Assembly (NCBI GenBank): GCA_000969725.1
Contig: JXSR01S062269.1
Source of the DNA: Ophiothrix spiculata
Lineage: Eukaryota > Echinodermata > Ophiuroidea > Amphilepidida > Ophiotrichidae
Direction: 5' to 3' (one strand)
DNA: 39,301 bases
A model generated the notes under the pieces. It was not told the DNA's origin, ran no database searches, and was given only the letters and a program-made list of their open reading frames with translations. Shown here piece after piece: positions 10,828-20,900 of this stretch; positions within the stretch are counted from its first letter, which is position 1; every line of letters starts with the position of its first letter. A program made the translations under genes and the position numbers.

Positions 10828-12411
10828 TATTCTGCAATCTCTGCAGACGGCTAATGTGTCTTTGACAGACTATTACAATAATCGAGTCTAGAAATTACGA
10901 GGGCACGCTCTGCATGATGGCAAGTCTCCTGATCTATAAACCGACGTATACGCCACAAAGTACGAATATAGAACAGTATTGTCTTTCGGAGGTTATCAAC
11001 ATGAGTAGTGAGCGATAAATTTGAGTCAATGTTAAATCCAAGATTTTTAATAAATGGTGATGCTTTGATGTTTGATTAACCAATGGTAAGTGCAAAGTTA
11101 TAAAGATCAAGATGATTGAGATTGAATTTTGATCCTGCAATAAAATACTCAGATTTGAACCATAATGAATAACCAAAAGTGTTTTTTATTGATGGAAAAT
11201 TTACGATGAAGCATTAACCTACATATTATTTTAGTTGTTCCATGACACACAAGTATATACAATCTTAAAATGTCATATCTGAGCTGATTGAATATTACAC
11301 ATAAGAAGATTGACCTTTTTAATCAGAGTAGCAATTAACCCAACCTAATTTCTACTCCTCCGTGGGGACAAGTAACCAGGCTTTACATTAGTACGGGGTT
11401 ATAACTTTAAATCAACCAAGGAAGAGACAACACAATTACATAAATGTTTCTTAGAAGAGTTGCAAATATTGTTTTAACCCTCGTGTAACGAGGATGTTAT
11501 TTGTAACAAGTCTACCCAGGGATGGGGTTGTTGCGAACCACCTCTAATGAACCGTACCATAAGAACTAGGTGTTGCTATCAATAAATGGTCATCTTTATA
11601 AAGTAATACAACGGTCACTAAAATCGTACATCGCGTTGCATGATTATGATGTCATAGTCGGAACATCACGAACCATCAAATCAAAATTTTGCAATAAAAG
11701 TGTTTGATGTCATATATTCATATTTGTTGCTAATAACTAAAAGAAATGGTAATTTTAACATATAATGTAAGTTCCAGCTAAAATAGCATGTAGGTATTTT
11801 ATAAAATGGCGACTTAAAATTTCACGGGGCCTCTCACTACTCCCTTCTTCATGCGATCACCTTAATTAAGTGGAACCCCAATTTTTTCATCGAAATGACC
11901 ACTAGTGATATAAAAGAGATCAATTAAATACTTTTGGTCAGTTGCTTAATTTTGCGTTTTTATGTAACAGAAAAAAACATATAGGAGGTGCAACACCTTC
12001 TCAACCCCTTTGGTAAACGAGGGTTAAGCAACAAAACTGATTATATTGTACTTAAAATTTGATTAGAAGGCCTAATATTTAGATGTTAGCAAAGTCTTTA
12101 ATCATAGGCGAATGACCAAAACAATCAACACGCACAACATATACAGGAAAAGAACAAAACATATACAAATTAGGGTAACACTTAAGTGTAATAAAAACAT
12201 TGGAAAATTGTGATGATACACAATATAAAGTCAAAGAACAAAAGGAAAAGAAGGATAAAGATGATGTTGTGAAAGATCGAAAGATAGCAAGATTAAGTTA
12301 TGATGGTAAGGGTGAAGAGGGTTGTGTAAAATGGTAGAGAGAAAAATATAAACAATGGGAAATGACTAATGAAGTCGATAATCTGAAATGAGAGAAAAAG
12401 TTGGATATAAA

Positions 12412-12575
12412 TTAATTTCCTTCTTTGATGTTGAGGACGTTGGGTTGCATGGTGCGAAGACGTCGGATCCACATCTTTTCCCTGCTTGGTCGGATTGTAT
12501 CTGCTCGATTACCTAGAGATTCAATTCCCTGCACAATCGTATCTGAAATGGAATGGTAAGAGGAAGGGATTGAAA
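12412..12575 (-). pseudogene. C-terminal remnant of a GIY-YIG-type nuclease, copy A
   Basis: The minus strand has an open stretch reading HSISDTIVQGIESLGN, then DTIRPSREKMWIRRLRTMQP, then NVLNIKEGN before a TAA stop (12412-12414). The pattern REK.WI..L.T.QP..LN is what I recall from the end of GIY-YIG endonuclease domains attached to some retroelement and orphan proteins (family knowledge). The catalytic N-terminal half is not present. Copy B has the same remnant with a Pro-to-Leu change and no stop at the end. The assignment is moderate at best. Confidence 0.4.
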
Positions 12576-12795
12576 TGCTGTCCTATCTGGGTCTTCATCA
12601 TCTTGGTATTTTAACATATTCTTATTTGTTGCATTTACATCAGGGCAACTATTTCCTGACTATAGTGACCGAAAACCGAAAAGGACATGTTTTTTTTTTT
12701 ATTGTTCATGGCTTACAATATCTGCAGGTATTTTTTGTTTGCTAATTTTTATCTTTTTAATACTAAGCATGCTGTTGTGTGGTGTGCAGATAACA

Positions 12796-13280
12796 TCGAG
12801 TAATTGATACTTTGAGAGAATTATTTTGGAGTACAACGAATGGAGAATAAAAGACAATCTGTTATTTTATTATTTAATGTCCGAGTGGATTATGTGCATT
12901 GGATCCAGCTTCTCAACCAAGCAGAGCCTCTTTGTGATTGCTGGACTATAAATCGTCGTTGGAGTTTGTCTGGAACGCTTCGGAATTATTTTTGCCAAGT
13001 GGATTTCGGGACTTGTGATAAATACAAGAACTTTGTGCCTCGGATTAATAACGGATTTTAAATCTTGGAAATATATGCTAGGATCGCGCGGAATACGCAG
13101 CGGTTTATGTAAGTGTTAAAGTAGAATTTAAGACCAAGTTGATTAATATATTTGTAAACATAGAACCAAAAGTGAAAATTAAATTGTTTGTAAGATTATA
13201 TTAACAGTGTATTAGTTTGTGTTATTTAAGAACCCGTGAGGTGATTTGGCCTCGGTCATTTTAAATCGTTGACCATAACA
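12796..13280 (+). repeat. Shortened partner of the LTR-like block at 29750-30299
   Basis: This matches copy B from 29852 onward, including TATAAA (12947-12952) and the terminal CATAACA (13274-13280), but the left 230 bp present in copy B are missing. An extra segment of about 45 bp near 12880-12920 is present here only. A 73-residue frame at 12840-13061 lies in it and is disrupted in copy B, so I do not call a gene. Confidence 0.4.
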
Positions 13281-14184
13281 ATAGGGATGTAAGTAGGGAT
13301 GTGGGATGGATGTTGGTGTATGTGCGTGCGATGTTTAAAAACAAAAAAAAATAAAGGTCACCCTCCAGGGGTCATGACAAACAATGTTGCACAGATCAAT
13401 CAGAACTTAGTTAGAAGATTTCGAAACATCTGCCACAAATAGCTTAGAGAGGTTATTGACCTGACTGTGTCAATGTTCTTGGCTTGCTGATCAAGCTTGC
13501 TAGCTGATCCCGGGGAACTGAGAGGAAGTGCTCATATTTGTTTCTTTTGGGGCCTTTTGGCTTTGGTACCAATGTCTAGGATTGTCATTTTTCCATTTAA
13601 AAGTTTGACATTGCTTGCCTCAGAAACTTCAGGAACATATACAATTTTATACAAATATATGTCATCTGAACCTCTGACCCATATCCAAGGCTTTCGTAAT
13701 TTAAACCAGATCCATGTTTAAGGTTCTATCTTGAAAAAACAACCTATCCATTGCATATTCATGTGATTCATAATATTCACGTCGGGATAAACGTAACAAC
13801 ACGCTCTAGATCAACTTTAGCTAAGGAGAAAAGACATAAGCCATTGTTTACATTAATTATTCACGATATCCCTGGACGCAATCGTGGGTTCTGAAAAACT
13901 TCAAAAACAACCTCACCATTATAGAGGGAAGAAACCGAATTGTTATAGGCTGAGTATAATCAGCTAAATTGAAAGCGTAATACAAAAGGCGAAGCGAAAG
14001 ATTGTAAAAATGAAAAAGAAAGAAAGTCTAAGGATTGTGATTTTAATTACTATCATACTGCAAACAGCTAAATTTGACGAATAGAAGGGTAACGACAACC
14101 TTTTTTAAGCAGCAAAGTGCAATTTTAATATCCTCGTCGTAACCGACAAATCTTGTTGCATTTAGAACTAGTACTGTTCCTCTG

Positions 14185-14245
14185 ATCTCCCCTCCCACAG
14201 ACCCAGGAATGAGCCCGGGCAGCCCGGGCGAGGGATTTTAGTTTG
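14185..14245 (-). repeat. Hairpin-bearing repeat, copy A version
   Basis: GCCCGGG (14213-14219) and CCCGGGC (14223-14229) form 7-bp arms around CAG. The flanks match 31535-31600 and, in inverse orientation, 1199-1240. The copy B version has a longer hairpin, so the hairpin has been shortened here or lengthened there. Confidence 0.6.
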
Positions 14246-15600
14246 ATTCAAAGAGTACCAGACACTGAAACAATATTGAGAGCCCGAAACAAGGGTTAAT
14301 TACATTCTGAAATATTACCCTATTACCCTCCTGGAAAACTGGAATTTGTTTGAAAAAACTCGAAAGTTATGATATATCAATGCTCTGTAAATTGTAAATA
14401 TCACTGTTTTTGACTTATGTTGTTTGAAACGAAGAAATGGTTTAATTCCATAAACTTATTTTAAAACATTAAAATTTTACTAGTTAAGGTTACGGTCCCT
14501 AAATCGTCTCGCTTGGCTGAACGCCAAGTTTACCTCACGTTTTTTGCCTACTTATATTTGTTCGATCGTCACAATTTTTAGTTTACATGTGGAATAGAGT
14601 CTCTAGTTTATACAATAAGCTTTACTAAGGATTTCACGTTCATGATCAAGGCTAAAATGGTGTCAACAGACTACCTCGAAAAAGTTAATGCTTTTTTGCA
14701 GAAACCTCATAATTTTAAGCACTTCGAATAATCCGATTTCATTAAAATTTTGGCAGGTTAAATATAAATGTTCGATAATGGAATTATGTATGTTTTTGAT
14801 CATTCATGGTACCATTAAACATCCGGGAAGACATTGACAATGACGGTCAAGGTGTGTCAGTTTACATTCGAATTGTCCGTTGTGGAAATTTGCCAAAAAA
14901 TTCGACTTAGCTATAGTCAAAATTAATTATTTGAATTGAAAAGAGTTCCCGTGTTACTCTATTCACTATTCATATAGTTTTTGTTTCATTTTCTGTAAGT
15001 TAACATGGAATAACCAGGTCTTTTTCATCGAAAACTTGGGCAAAAACGAGGAAAAATCAAACATGCACTTTTGACCGGTTAAAGTTTTAAACTCATTTTA
15101 AAAGCATGTTCCTTACAAGTAACATGTCCGAAAATGAGCCCTAAGGTTAAAATCACAAACACAATATGTAAATATAAATTGTTTACTCACATCAGCATCA
15201 TCCGTGGCACAAAAAAAGATAAATTCCTCGATATTTCCATTGGCAAGATGGCGTCAGGTCCGTCTTGTTGTCCCATATCTGTAGAACAGGTTACCAGTAA
15301 TCATTGTAATTGCGTTTTCCAATTTGTTGCAAACTCTGCATTACTATAATAAGCATGCATTGAAATGTGTGCTTTAATTTGGGCGCGTAATACAGAGACA
15401 TTCAACAATGAAACTAGCCTGACCTTGCTGTTAAAAAATCAATTCAATTGATGCATTCACCCCAATTATAGTTTGACCAAAGTATCGTCACGCTAAAAAG
15501 ATATTTGCCTATTTAACATTTCGACGAAATTTAGAAAATTGAGAAAAACAATGTATTTTTCGTAGTTTTTGAACAAGTCATGTTTAATAACTTCATGATA

Positions 15601-15919
15601 CACTCTAAAATGAAAAAGGTGAACAGCCACTTTTTCTTCGAGTGAATTTTGTTTCACTCGAACATGGTGGCATTTCAGTCTTTTCGTTTGATATCCAACG
15701 TGCTCGAAAAGATATACTTTACTATTTAAAAATAGTGGCGGCAGTGACCAATTTTAAATCTAACAAAGAGTGAAGAATACTAAAAGTGACATTTCACTCT
15801 TTTCGAGTAAAACCCGTTCGATTCAACTCAAAAAGATTGAAATGTCACTATGTTCGAGTGAAACAAAATTCACTTCAAGAAAAAGTGACCATTCACTATT
15901 TTTTTTTCATTTGACAGTG
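15601..15919. mobile_element. MITE with TA target duplication (319 bp)
   Basis: Long terminal inverted repeats. The left end begins CACTCTAAAATGAAAAA and the right end, read inward, begins CACTGTCAAATGAAAAA. Pairing continues through AGTGAATTTTGTTTCACTCG. TA flanks both sides (15599-15600 and 15920-15921). This is the layout of Tc1/mariner-type non-autonomous elements. It lies inside the TTAA-bounded segment, so it is nested if that segment is an insertion. No coding capacity. Confidence 0.8.
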
Positions 15920-17418
15920 TAAAGAGCAAAACATATGGATATGGTTACATTTTATTCTAAACAATTCGCAGATTTAAGTTATGCAATTTTTTATTTTGAC
16001 TTTGTAGGGTATGTTCAAGGCCATATACATATATTTTAATTACTCACGGCAGCTGTCCCTTAATCAAAAGAACTGATTTAAGCTGATTTATACCAATATC
16101 GCAATTTCTTCAAAATAGTAATAGACAATTATTTTATTAATGTGATGAAATATTAACCATTAATGGCTTATTGCATCTGATGCGATTGTATATTAATTAT
16201 ATCTTCACGCAGTGAGTAAAAAAATAGGGAACTAAAAATCGAGTTGAGACAACCTACATACGAAATAAGTTGTCTTCATCTAAGAAGAGGGGGCGGGTGG
16301 TAAATACCATCCCTGTGAAATTAATTGACTTGTGTTTTGTTCTTTTATACCATAGTATAGGGTATGCTCTCCTCTTCCCATTGATACCAAAATCATTATT
16401 TGTTATAGAATGGAATGGTCATTCTAACTTTGTAAGTTTAAGCCTCATATGCAGATATTTTTTTTTAAATGGTGAATATTCTCACGGGGATGTTCCTCTG
16501 TCCACAGGCTCTAACTAGACTTACTAGTAAGCCTAATATGATTTCATATATATTCGACTTACTGGGCGCCATTGAAAAATTGTTAATATCGCCAATAGGC
16601 CTATTTTGAAGTGTCTCATTTTGAACCATGTTTTGAACAACTCAGATCATGAAAAAGTGGGAAATGTGCTCTTGCACAACTTAGCGAGTTGCTTAAGCCA
16701 TAGGCCATGGTAGTCAAGAAGTTTACCAAACACTAAACCGTGTGAAAATTCATTATCATTTTCATGTAAACAATCACCTAAAATTAAGTACAAACTTTGC
16801 TGCTTTAACACTTAATTAGATACTCATTAATATTGTTAACAATAATACATAAGTGATCCAAAAAAAGGGATGGCAAATAGAAAAAAACGTGTGCTAATTT
16901 TAGCACATGAGAATGCATGCGTTGTATAGGGAGAACTGTCAAACCGTATTGGCTGCCGTGGACGTCTAACTCTGACGGCTTACCCGACTCACCTAAGGTG
17001 GTTCCCCGACAAAAATATGATCGCAAAGGATGTTAAAACAATTACTTGGATATACCCGAGGTCACTTTGTTTTGCATTTGGGGGCAATAGGCGACAATTC
17101 ATCATTAAGGGGATGTTAAATACCCCTTAGATGAACAAGACGTGTCAAAAAACTATTAATCAAATATTACACCTCACTTACACAAGTCATGCACAGGTGT
17201 ATTCATTTTCATTTTTAAGTCACGTTAATTTAAAGATAAACACATGAAATGGGTACAATTGATCGTGATATTATCACAGGAGTTGTTTTTACATGCCAAA
17301 AGAACTTTGAAGTATTTTTGTCAGGACTTAACGGTGATCCCGTAACTTGCCTGCAAGTCTCAATAGTGTTTCTGCACGGGAGAAGTTAAACATTTTTACT
17401 CGCAATCTCCAATTTTTT

Positions 17419-17436
17419 ATCTATCTATCTATCTAT
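17419..17436. repeat. Short (TATC)n microsatellite
   Basis: About four and a half perfect TATC units. Confidence 0.8.
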
Positions 17437-18169
17437 GTCGACCACGGTCGGAAGCCATGGTGAATTTCCTCCACTGCTGTCTGTTTAGCATGAGTTTGAG
17501 AGGGTTTTCTCTCAAATTTTTAACTCTCTTAAAATATGGCCTCACTATCATAATGCATCAAGGATTACAGCAAGCGGTGTTAGACACGGTCGCATAGAGA
17601 CAGAATGTTTGTAAACATATCAGACTTGCTATGTTTATACGAATCATAAATGAGTTTAAAAAACATATTTTAGGTCACTTTTTCCACTTTTTCTAATAGT
17701 CATCGTATAAAGACATATTTGTCTTGCCAAAAACTCAAGAAATTTTTTTTAGCCTCTGTCAACCAATACTCCAGGGTTCGTCGCCTTAAATGCTAAGACT
17801 CTTAACAGAGTTTGCTCAACACCCAATTACATGTAACAAAAAGTTACCCAAGTTTATGAGTAGGCCCTATAGCATGCACGGGTTTCGATTTGTGTAACCA
17901 TTTTCGGAATAACGGAAAATACTAATGATTAGTAATTCCATATTGTAAGAAAGACTGACGAATTATATTTTTGTCTTACCTAATTGCTAAGACAGACAGA
18001 ATTCATATGCCAATGTAAAAATACTTACAAATATATTAAATTGACCGGTGTTTCAATATTTGAAATATCAAGTGTATTTATTAATTTGTATATTTTCTAG
18101 GAAAAGGTCGGGTTGTTTGTTTGACTGTACTATTAGTTGAGCTATATTCTGGTGCTTTTACACAATATC

Positions 18170-18202
18170 GTGCCGGCTGGCATTTGCAGGGCAAGCCGGC
18201 AC
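18170..18202. repeat. Conserved hairpin, copy A
   Basis: GTGCCGGCT (18170-18178) and AGCCGGCAC (18194-18202) are perfect 9-bp arms around a 15-base loop containing GGCATTTGCAG. Copy B keeps both arms, extended to 11 bp (32166-32176 with 32192-32202), and nearly the same loop, while its flanks have changed by indels. The function is unknown. Confidence 0.6.
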
Positions 18203-18529
18203 TTAGTGTTTAAGAAGTACAAGTCAGCACCGATACTACGAAATATGATAAACAAAGTCTTCCTGTGGGATATAATTGACGTAATGAGTAACAATATGAA
18301 GCAAAATGGAAGACAAAATGTTTTAAAGACCTTCTTACTAAACACTGCTCAATTCATTTCATTTGTGTCACTGAAATTTGAATATTGAAGTTCATGTATT
18401 AGCTGCATCGCCTTTTATATTTCCAACGTTTTCATTTAAAATTTAAATGAGTGTGCAAAATCATTCTGGTTATATGACATTTTCCATGATCAAGCAAGTT
18501 CTTATTGCGTCATTGCAACGAATGTAAAA

Positions 18530-18780
18530 GTTTGGTTCTAAAATAAAATCATGATAAAAGTACTGATATTATAAGAAGTTAAAATGTTGAAAGTCACAAA
18601 GATGTATTAATGTTGTGAAATAAAATAAATTCACACTGAAAAAGATGTGCACACTGCCTAATGTGTACAACTTTCAATTGTACTAGCAGTTGTTGTAAAC
18701 CAATGACAAGCACAACACGCAAAGATGTGCATGTATTATACTCAATTTTGAATTCATAAAGCAGTTCAAATGATTCAGTT
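18530..18780 (+). repeat. Diverged repeat S, copy in A
   Basis: This block matches 32515-32765 (copy B) and, more distantly, 20305-20540 in the spacer. Shared landmarks in order: AAAATAAAATCATGAT, AAAAGA-GTCCACA or GTGCACA, TGCCTAA-GTG, and ATGACAAGCAC followed by ACGCAAAGA. Its class is unknown and it has no reading frame. Confidence 0.7.
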
Positions 18781-19414
18781 CACCGATAGAAAAACGTGCT
18801 ACCCATGAAACTTTAGATTAACTATATTTCGTTTGGATTTTGTTGGGTGCATATACTGTATTTGCATTCATGTCTTTAAGATAATTATTCCCATGTGAAC
18901 ACTCTTGATTATTTTAAATATACGGCCCCATACGTTTTAATCAAATCAGTGAATTGGAGTCCAAAAACAACGTGAGAAAACTTTATATAGTCTATATTTC
19001 TTCAACTTAATATGATAAGACCGTTGTGTCTATCATGACGATATTTGCTTCAACTATTACTTTTTAAAGACAAAACCATTCAGAAACACCGTTTGTTCGT
19101 AAAACAACATGTTTAAAGAATATATATAATATATATATAAGAATTTATTTAAAGAAAAGCATGTCCTATTCTTTAAAAATTTAACAACTTAAACTTTTCA
19201 AATCTTATTAAATATTATTATTACTATCAGTACGCCATTGACAATATTATTTTATTCGATGTAAAGGTAAATTGTGACCACAGCTTGATATAAGGCATTA
19301 ACGACGACAGCATTTACTATCACTGGTGACTAGTAATGTCGTTATGTTTAATTGCATTCCATTAACTTGAATATACTATATTGCATCCATCTCTGGTTAT
19401 GTAAATCCGGCTGG

Positions 19415-19800
19415 TGTTTATTGTCAACATATTGCTTCAAGTCACAAATGCTTTCAGACATTTTTGCTGGAAGAAAATCACGATTTATTATGAGAAAGTG
19501 TAACAAGCAATCGTAAGTAAGTAGTACTTCAACCAAATATTGCCTCACGCTATATCTACTTCACTATGTGCTCAATAATAGAAGCTTGCCATGTTTTATT
19601 CATAACCTGGAATCACTGTACTATCCAAGTCATAATCCAAATGTTTTATGTATTGTTTTACCTAAATAGCCCTAAATCTGTAACGACGACTCTAACGAGA
19701 ATTCTTACAAATCTGTCAGACCCATTTTTCGACAAAAAAATAATGATGTATATAAAAAAAGAAAAAGAAGCAGGTAATTTATATAGGTTAAGATGAGTGG
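19415..19800 (+). repeat. Old internal repeat R, right copy in A
   Basis: Partner of 7985-8370 (landmarks given there). It is more intact than its copy B counterpart, which stops at about 33700 where the LINE remnant begins. The A/B homology as seen in the window therefore ends within this repeat. Confidence 0.7.
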
Positions 19801-20304
19801 TATGCAAGATATAAGCTGCATTATACGCTTTAGAATATTTTTTAGATTTGTGTAAAATCAAATATCTTCCTAGCAACGATGGTTCACAACATATATCTAG
19901 ATAGGAAGACAAAAATATATTTGCTTTCTATTTTGATGATATAAGATAATTATCTGGAGGTAAAATTTCAATTCCTAGATACTCTAATGATTTCCCATCT
20001 TAATTTTCCCTAATGATGAAAGTTCAAAAAGGAACAGTCCTAAATTATCAACTAAAAATCAGAGGTTCAGAAACTGTGTTTCGAAATCCTACATTTCAAA
20101 TTTTATTTCAAATTTTTATTTCAGTTTTCACAATTTGTAAGTTTTACCTGTGCTATAATCATGCATAAACAAGGTTATTTTTGGTTGTCTTCAGCCTACT
20201 AATACCATTTTTTTTTCAAATAATCAATGAGTCTGTGCCTCGTCCTCCGGAAGTGTTTTAGTTAATCGTCTTCTGAACAATTGAGAGGTTGTATGGCAGG
20301 TTTT
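19801..20304. other. Spacer, nothing recognised
   Basis: AT-rich sequence immediately right of copy A. No match was found to sequence right of copy B. Confidence 0.4.
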
Positions 20305-20540
20305 TGTTGTGTCATGGTTCCAAAATAAAATCATGATATATTTAAATGTATTAAAAGAATTTTAAAATGTCAAGAAATATGAATCAAAATCAAATACATT
20401 TACGTTGAAAAAGACGTCCACATTGCCTAACGTGCATATTGTCTTTTGGTTGTAACTGTGTGGTTATGAACTCATGACAAGCACCAGACGCAAAGACGTA
20501 TATGCATCATACATAAGTTTGAATCTATAGAGCATGACCG
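20305..20540 (+). repeat. Diverged repeat S, spacer copy
   Basis: A third, more diverged member of the 18530-18780 / 32515-32765 set. It shows that repeat S existed outside the duplicated unit before or apart from the A/B duplication. Confidence 0.65.
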
Positions 20541-20715
20541 GTCTTTGGGGTAGTCACAAAACGTTGCATGAGATTTTCTTTTATCTTGAACCTAAATCAG
20601 TTGTTAACGGTTGCATAATATAAATAGGGGGGAAAATCGCCAAAGAAACCACACTTGGTACTTGGTACCAAGTATTACGCAAGTAAGCTAAAGGAAGCCT
20701 ATCTTTAACAGGGCT

Positions 20716-20900
20716 TCAATATGTTTTTAAATTCAGTTTTGAATGCAGGAGGAAGACCGGAGTACCCGGAGAAAAACCTGCGGAAGCGAGAATGGACTGA
20801 AAACCAAATGCAAATAAAGCGCCTGGTGCGGGACTTGAACCTGGGACCTCATTGGTGTAAGGCGAGGGAGCTATCGCTGTGCCAACCCGCTCCCCCACAA
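20716..20900 (-). mobile_element. tRNA-derived SINE
   Basis: On the minus strand a tRNA-like head starts with GGGGGAGCGGGTTGGCACAG, giving an A box TGGCACAGCGAT (20873-20884) and a B box GGTTCAAGTCC (20831-20841). The anticodon loop reads CTTACAC (TAC, Val-like). The body contains TTCTCCGGGTACTCCGGTCT, a motif common to SINEs of marine deuterostomes and some molluscs (family knowledge). It ends near 20716 without a clear poly-A or target duplication. Open frames on both strands here are by-products of the element. Confidence 0.7.

Larger units (their letters stand above)
10012..11180 (-). mobile_element. Decayed non-LTR retrotransposon, 3' part (L2/CR1-like)
   Basis: The minus strand carries the C-terminal part of a reverse-transcriptase polyprotein across several frames, with stops and frameshifts. 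Visible in order: KSEYFIAGSKFNLNHLDL and IKASPFIKNLGF (11040-11160), SRLDYCNSL (about 10880), LQRLQNNAARLVL (about 10820), then LHWLPVR...LAPPYL and SFAVFAAQAWNNLSP ending at a stop at 10432-10434. The 3' untranslated part ends in TTATC repeats at about 10012-10030. The catalytic FADD region is absent. A segment after DYCNSL has been lost. The 5' portion at 11036-11200 is also present in copy B, so insertion preceded the duplication. Confidence 0.8.
14488..17785. mobile_element. 3.3-kb TTAA-bounded segment, present in A and absent in B
   Basis: Copy A has TTAA at 14484-14487 and 17786-17789 around this segment. Copy B has a single TTAA (31826-31829) at the same point. The inner ends are similar when read inward: GGTTACGGTCCCT from the left and GGCGACGAACCCT from the right, 9 of 13 identical. 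A TTAA duplication with GG-starting termini suggests a piggyBac-like insertion (family knowledge), but I see no transposase frame. The only long frames (15134-15349, 16805-17026) carry no motif. A deletion in B through TTAA microhomology is the main alternative. Confidence 0.5.
6440..19800 (+). repeat. Segmental duplication, copy A (about 13.4 kb)
   Basis: Copy A is collinear and in the same orientation as 24678-33700. Matching blocks: 6440-7000 with 24678-25260; 7422-9215 with 25385-27200; 11036-12040 with 27396-28424; 12050-12795 with 28856-29621; 12796-14137 with 29852-31069; 14138-14487 with 31492-31829; and 17786-19750 with 31826-33700. By eye the 8000-8300 block differs at only a few bases, whereas blocks past 17800 show many more changes and small indels. 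Blocks missing from copy B are listed separately. Nothing in the shared blocks looks like a host exon. Confidence 0.95.

Noticed and set aside
16270..16518. 82-residue plus-strand frame in the TTAA segment, considered as a transposase part
   Set aside because: It starts at a non-ATG codon and has no DDE-like or zinc-binding pattern.
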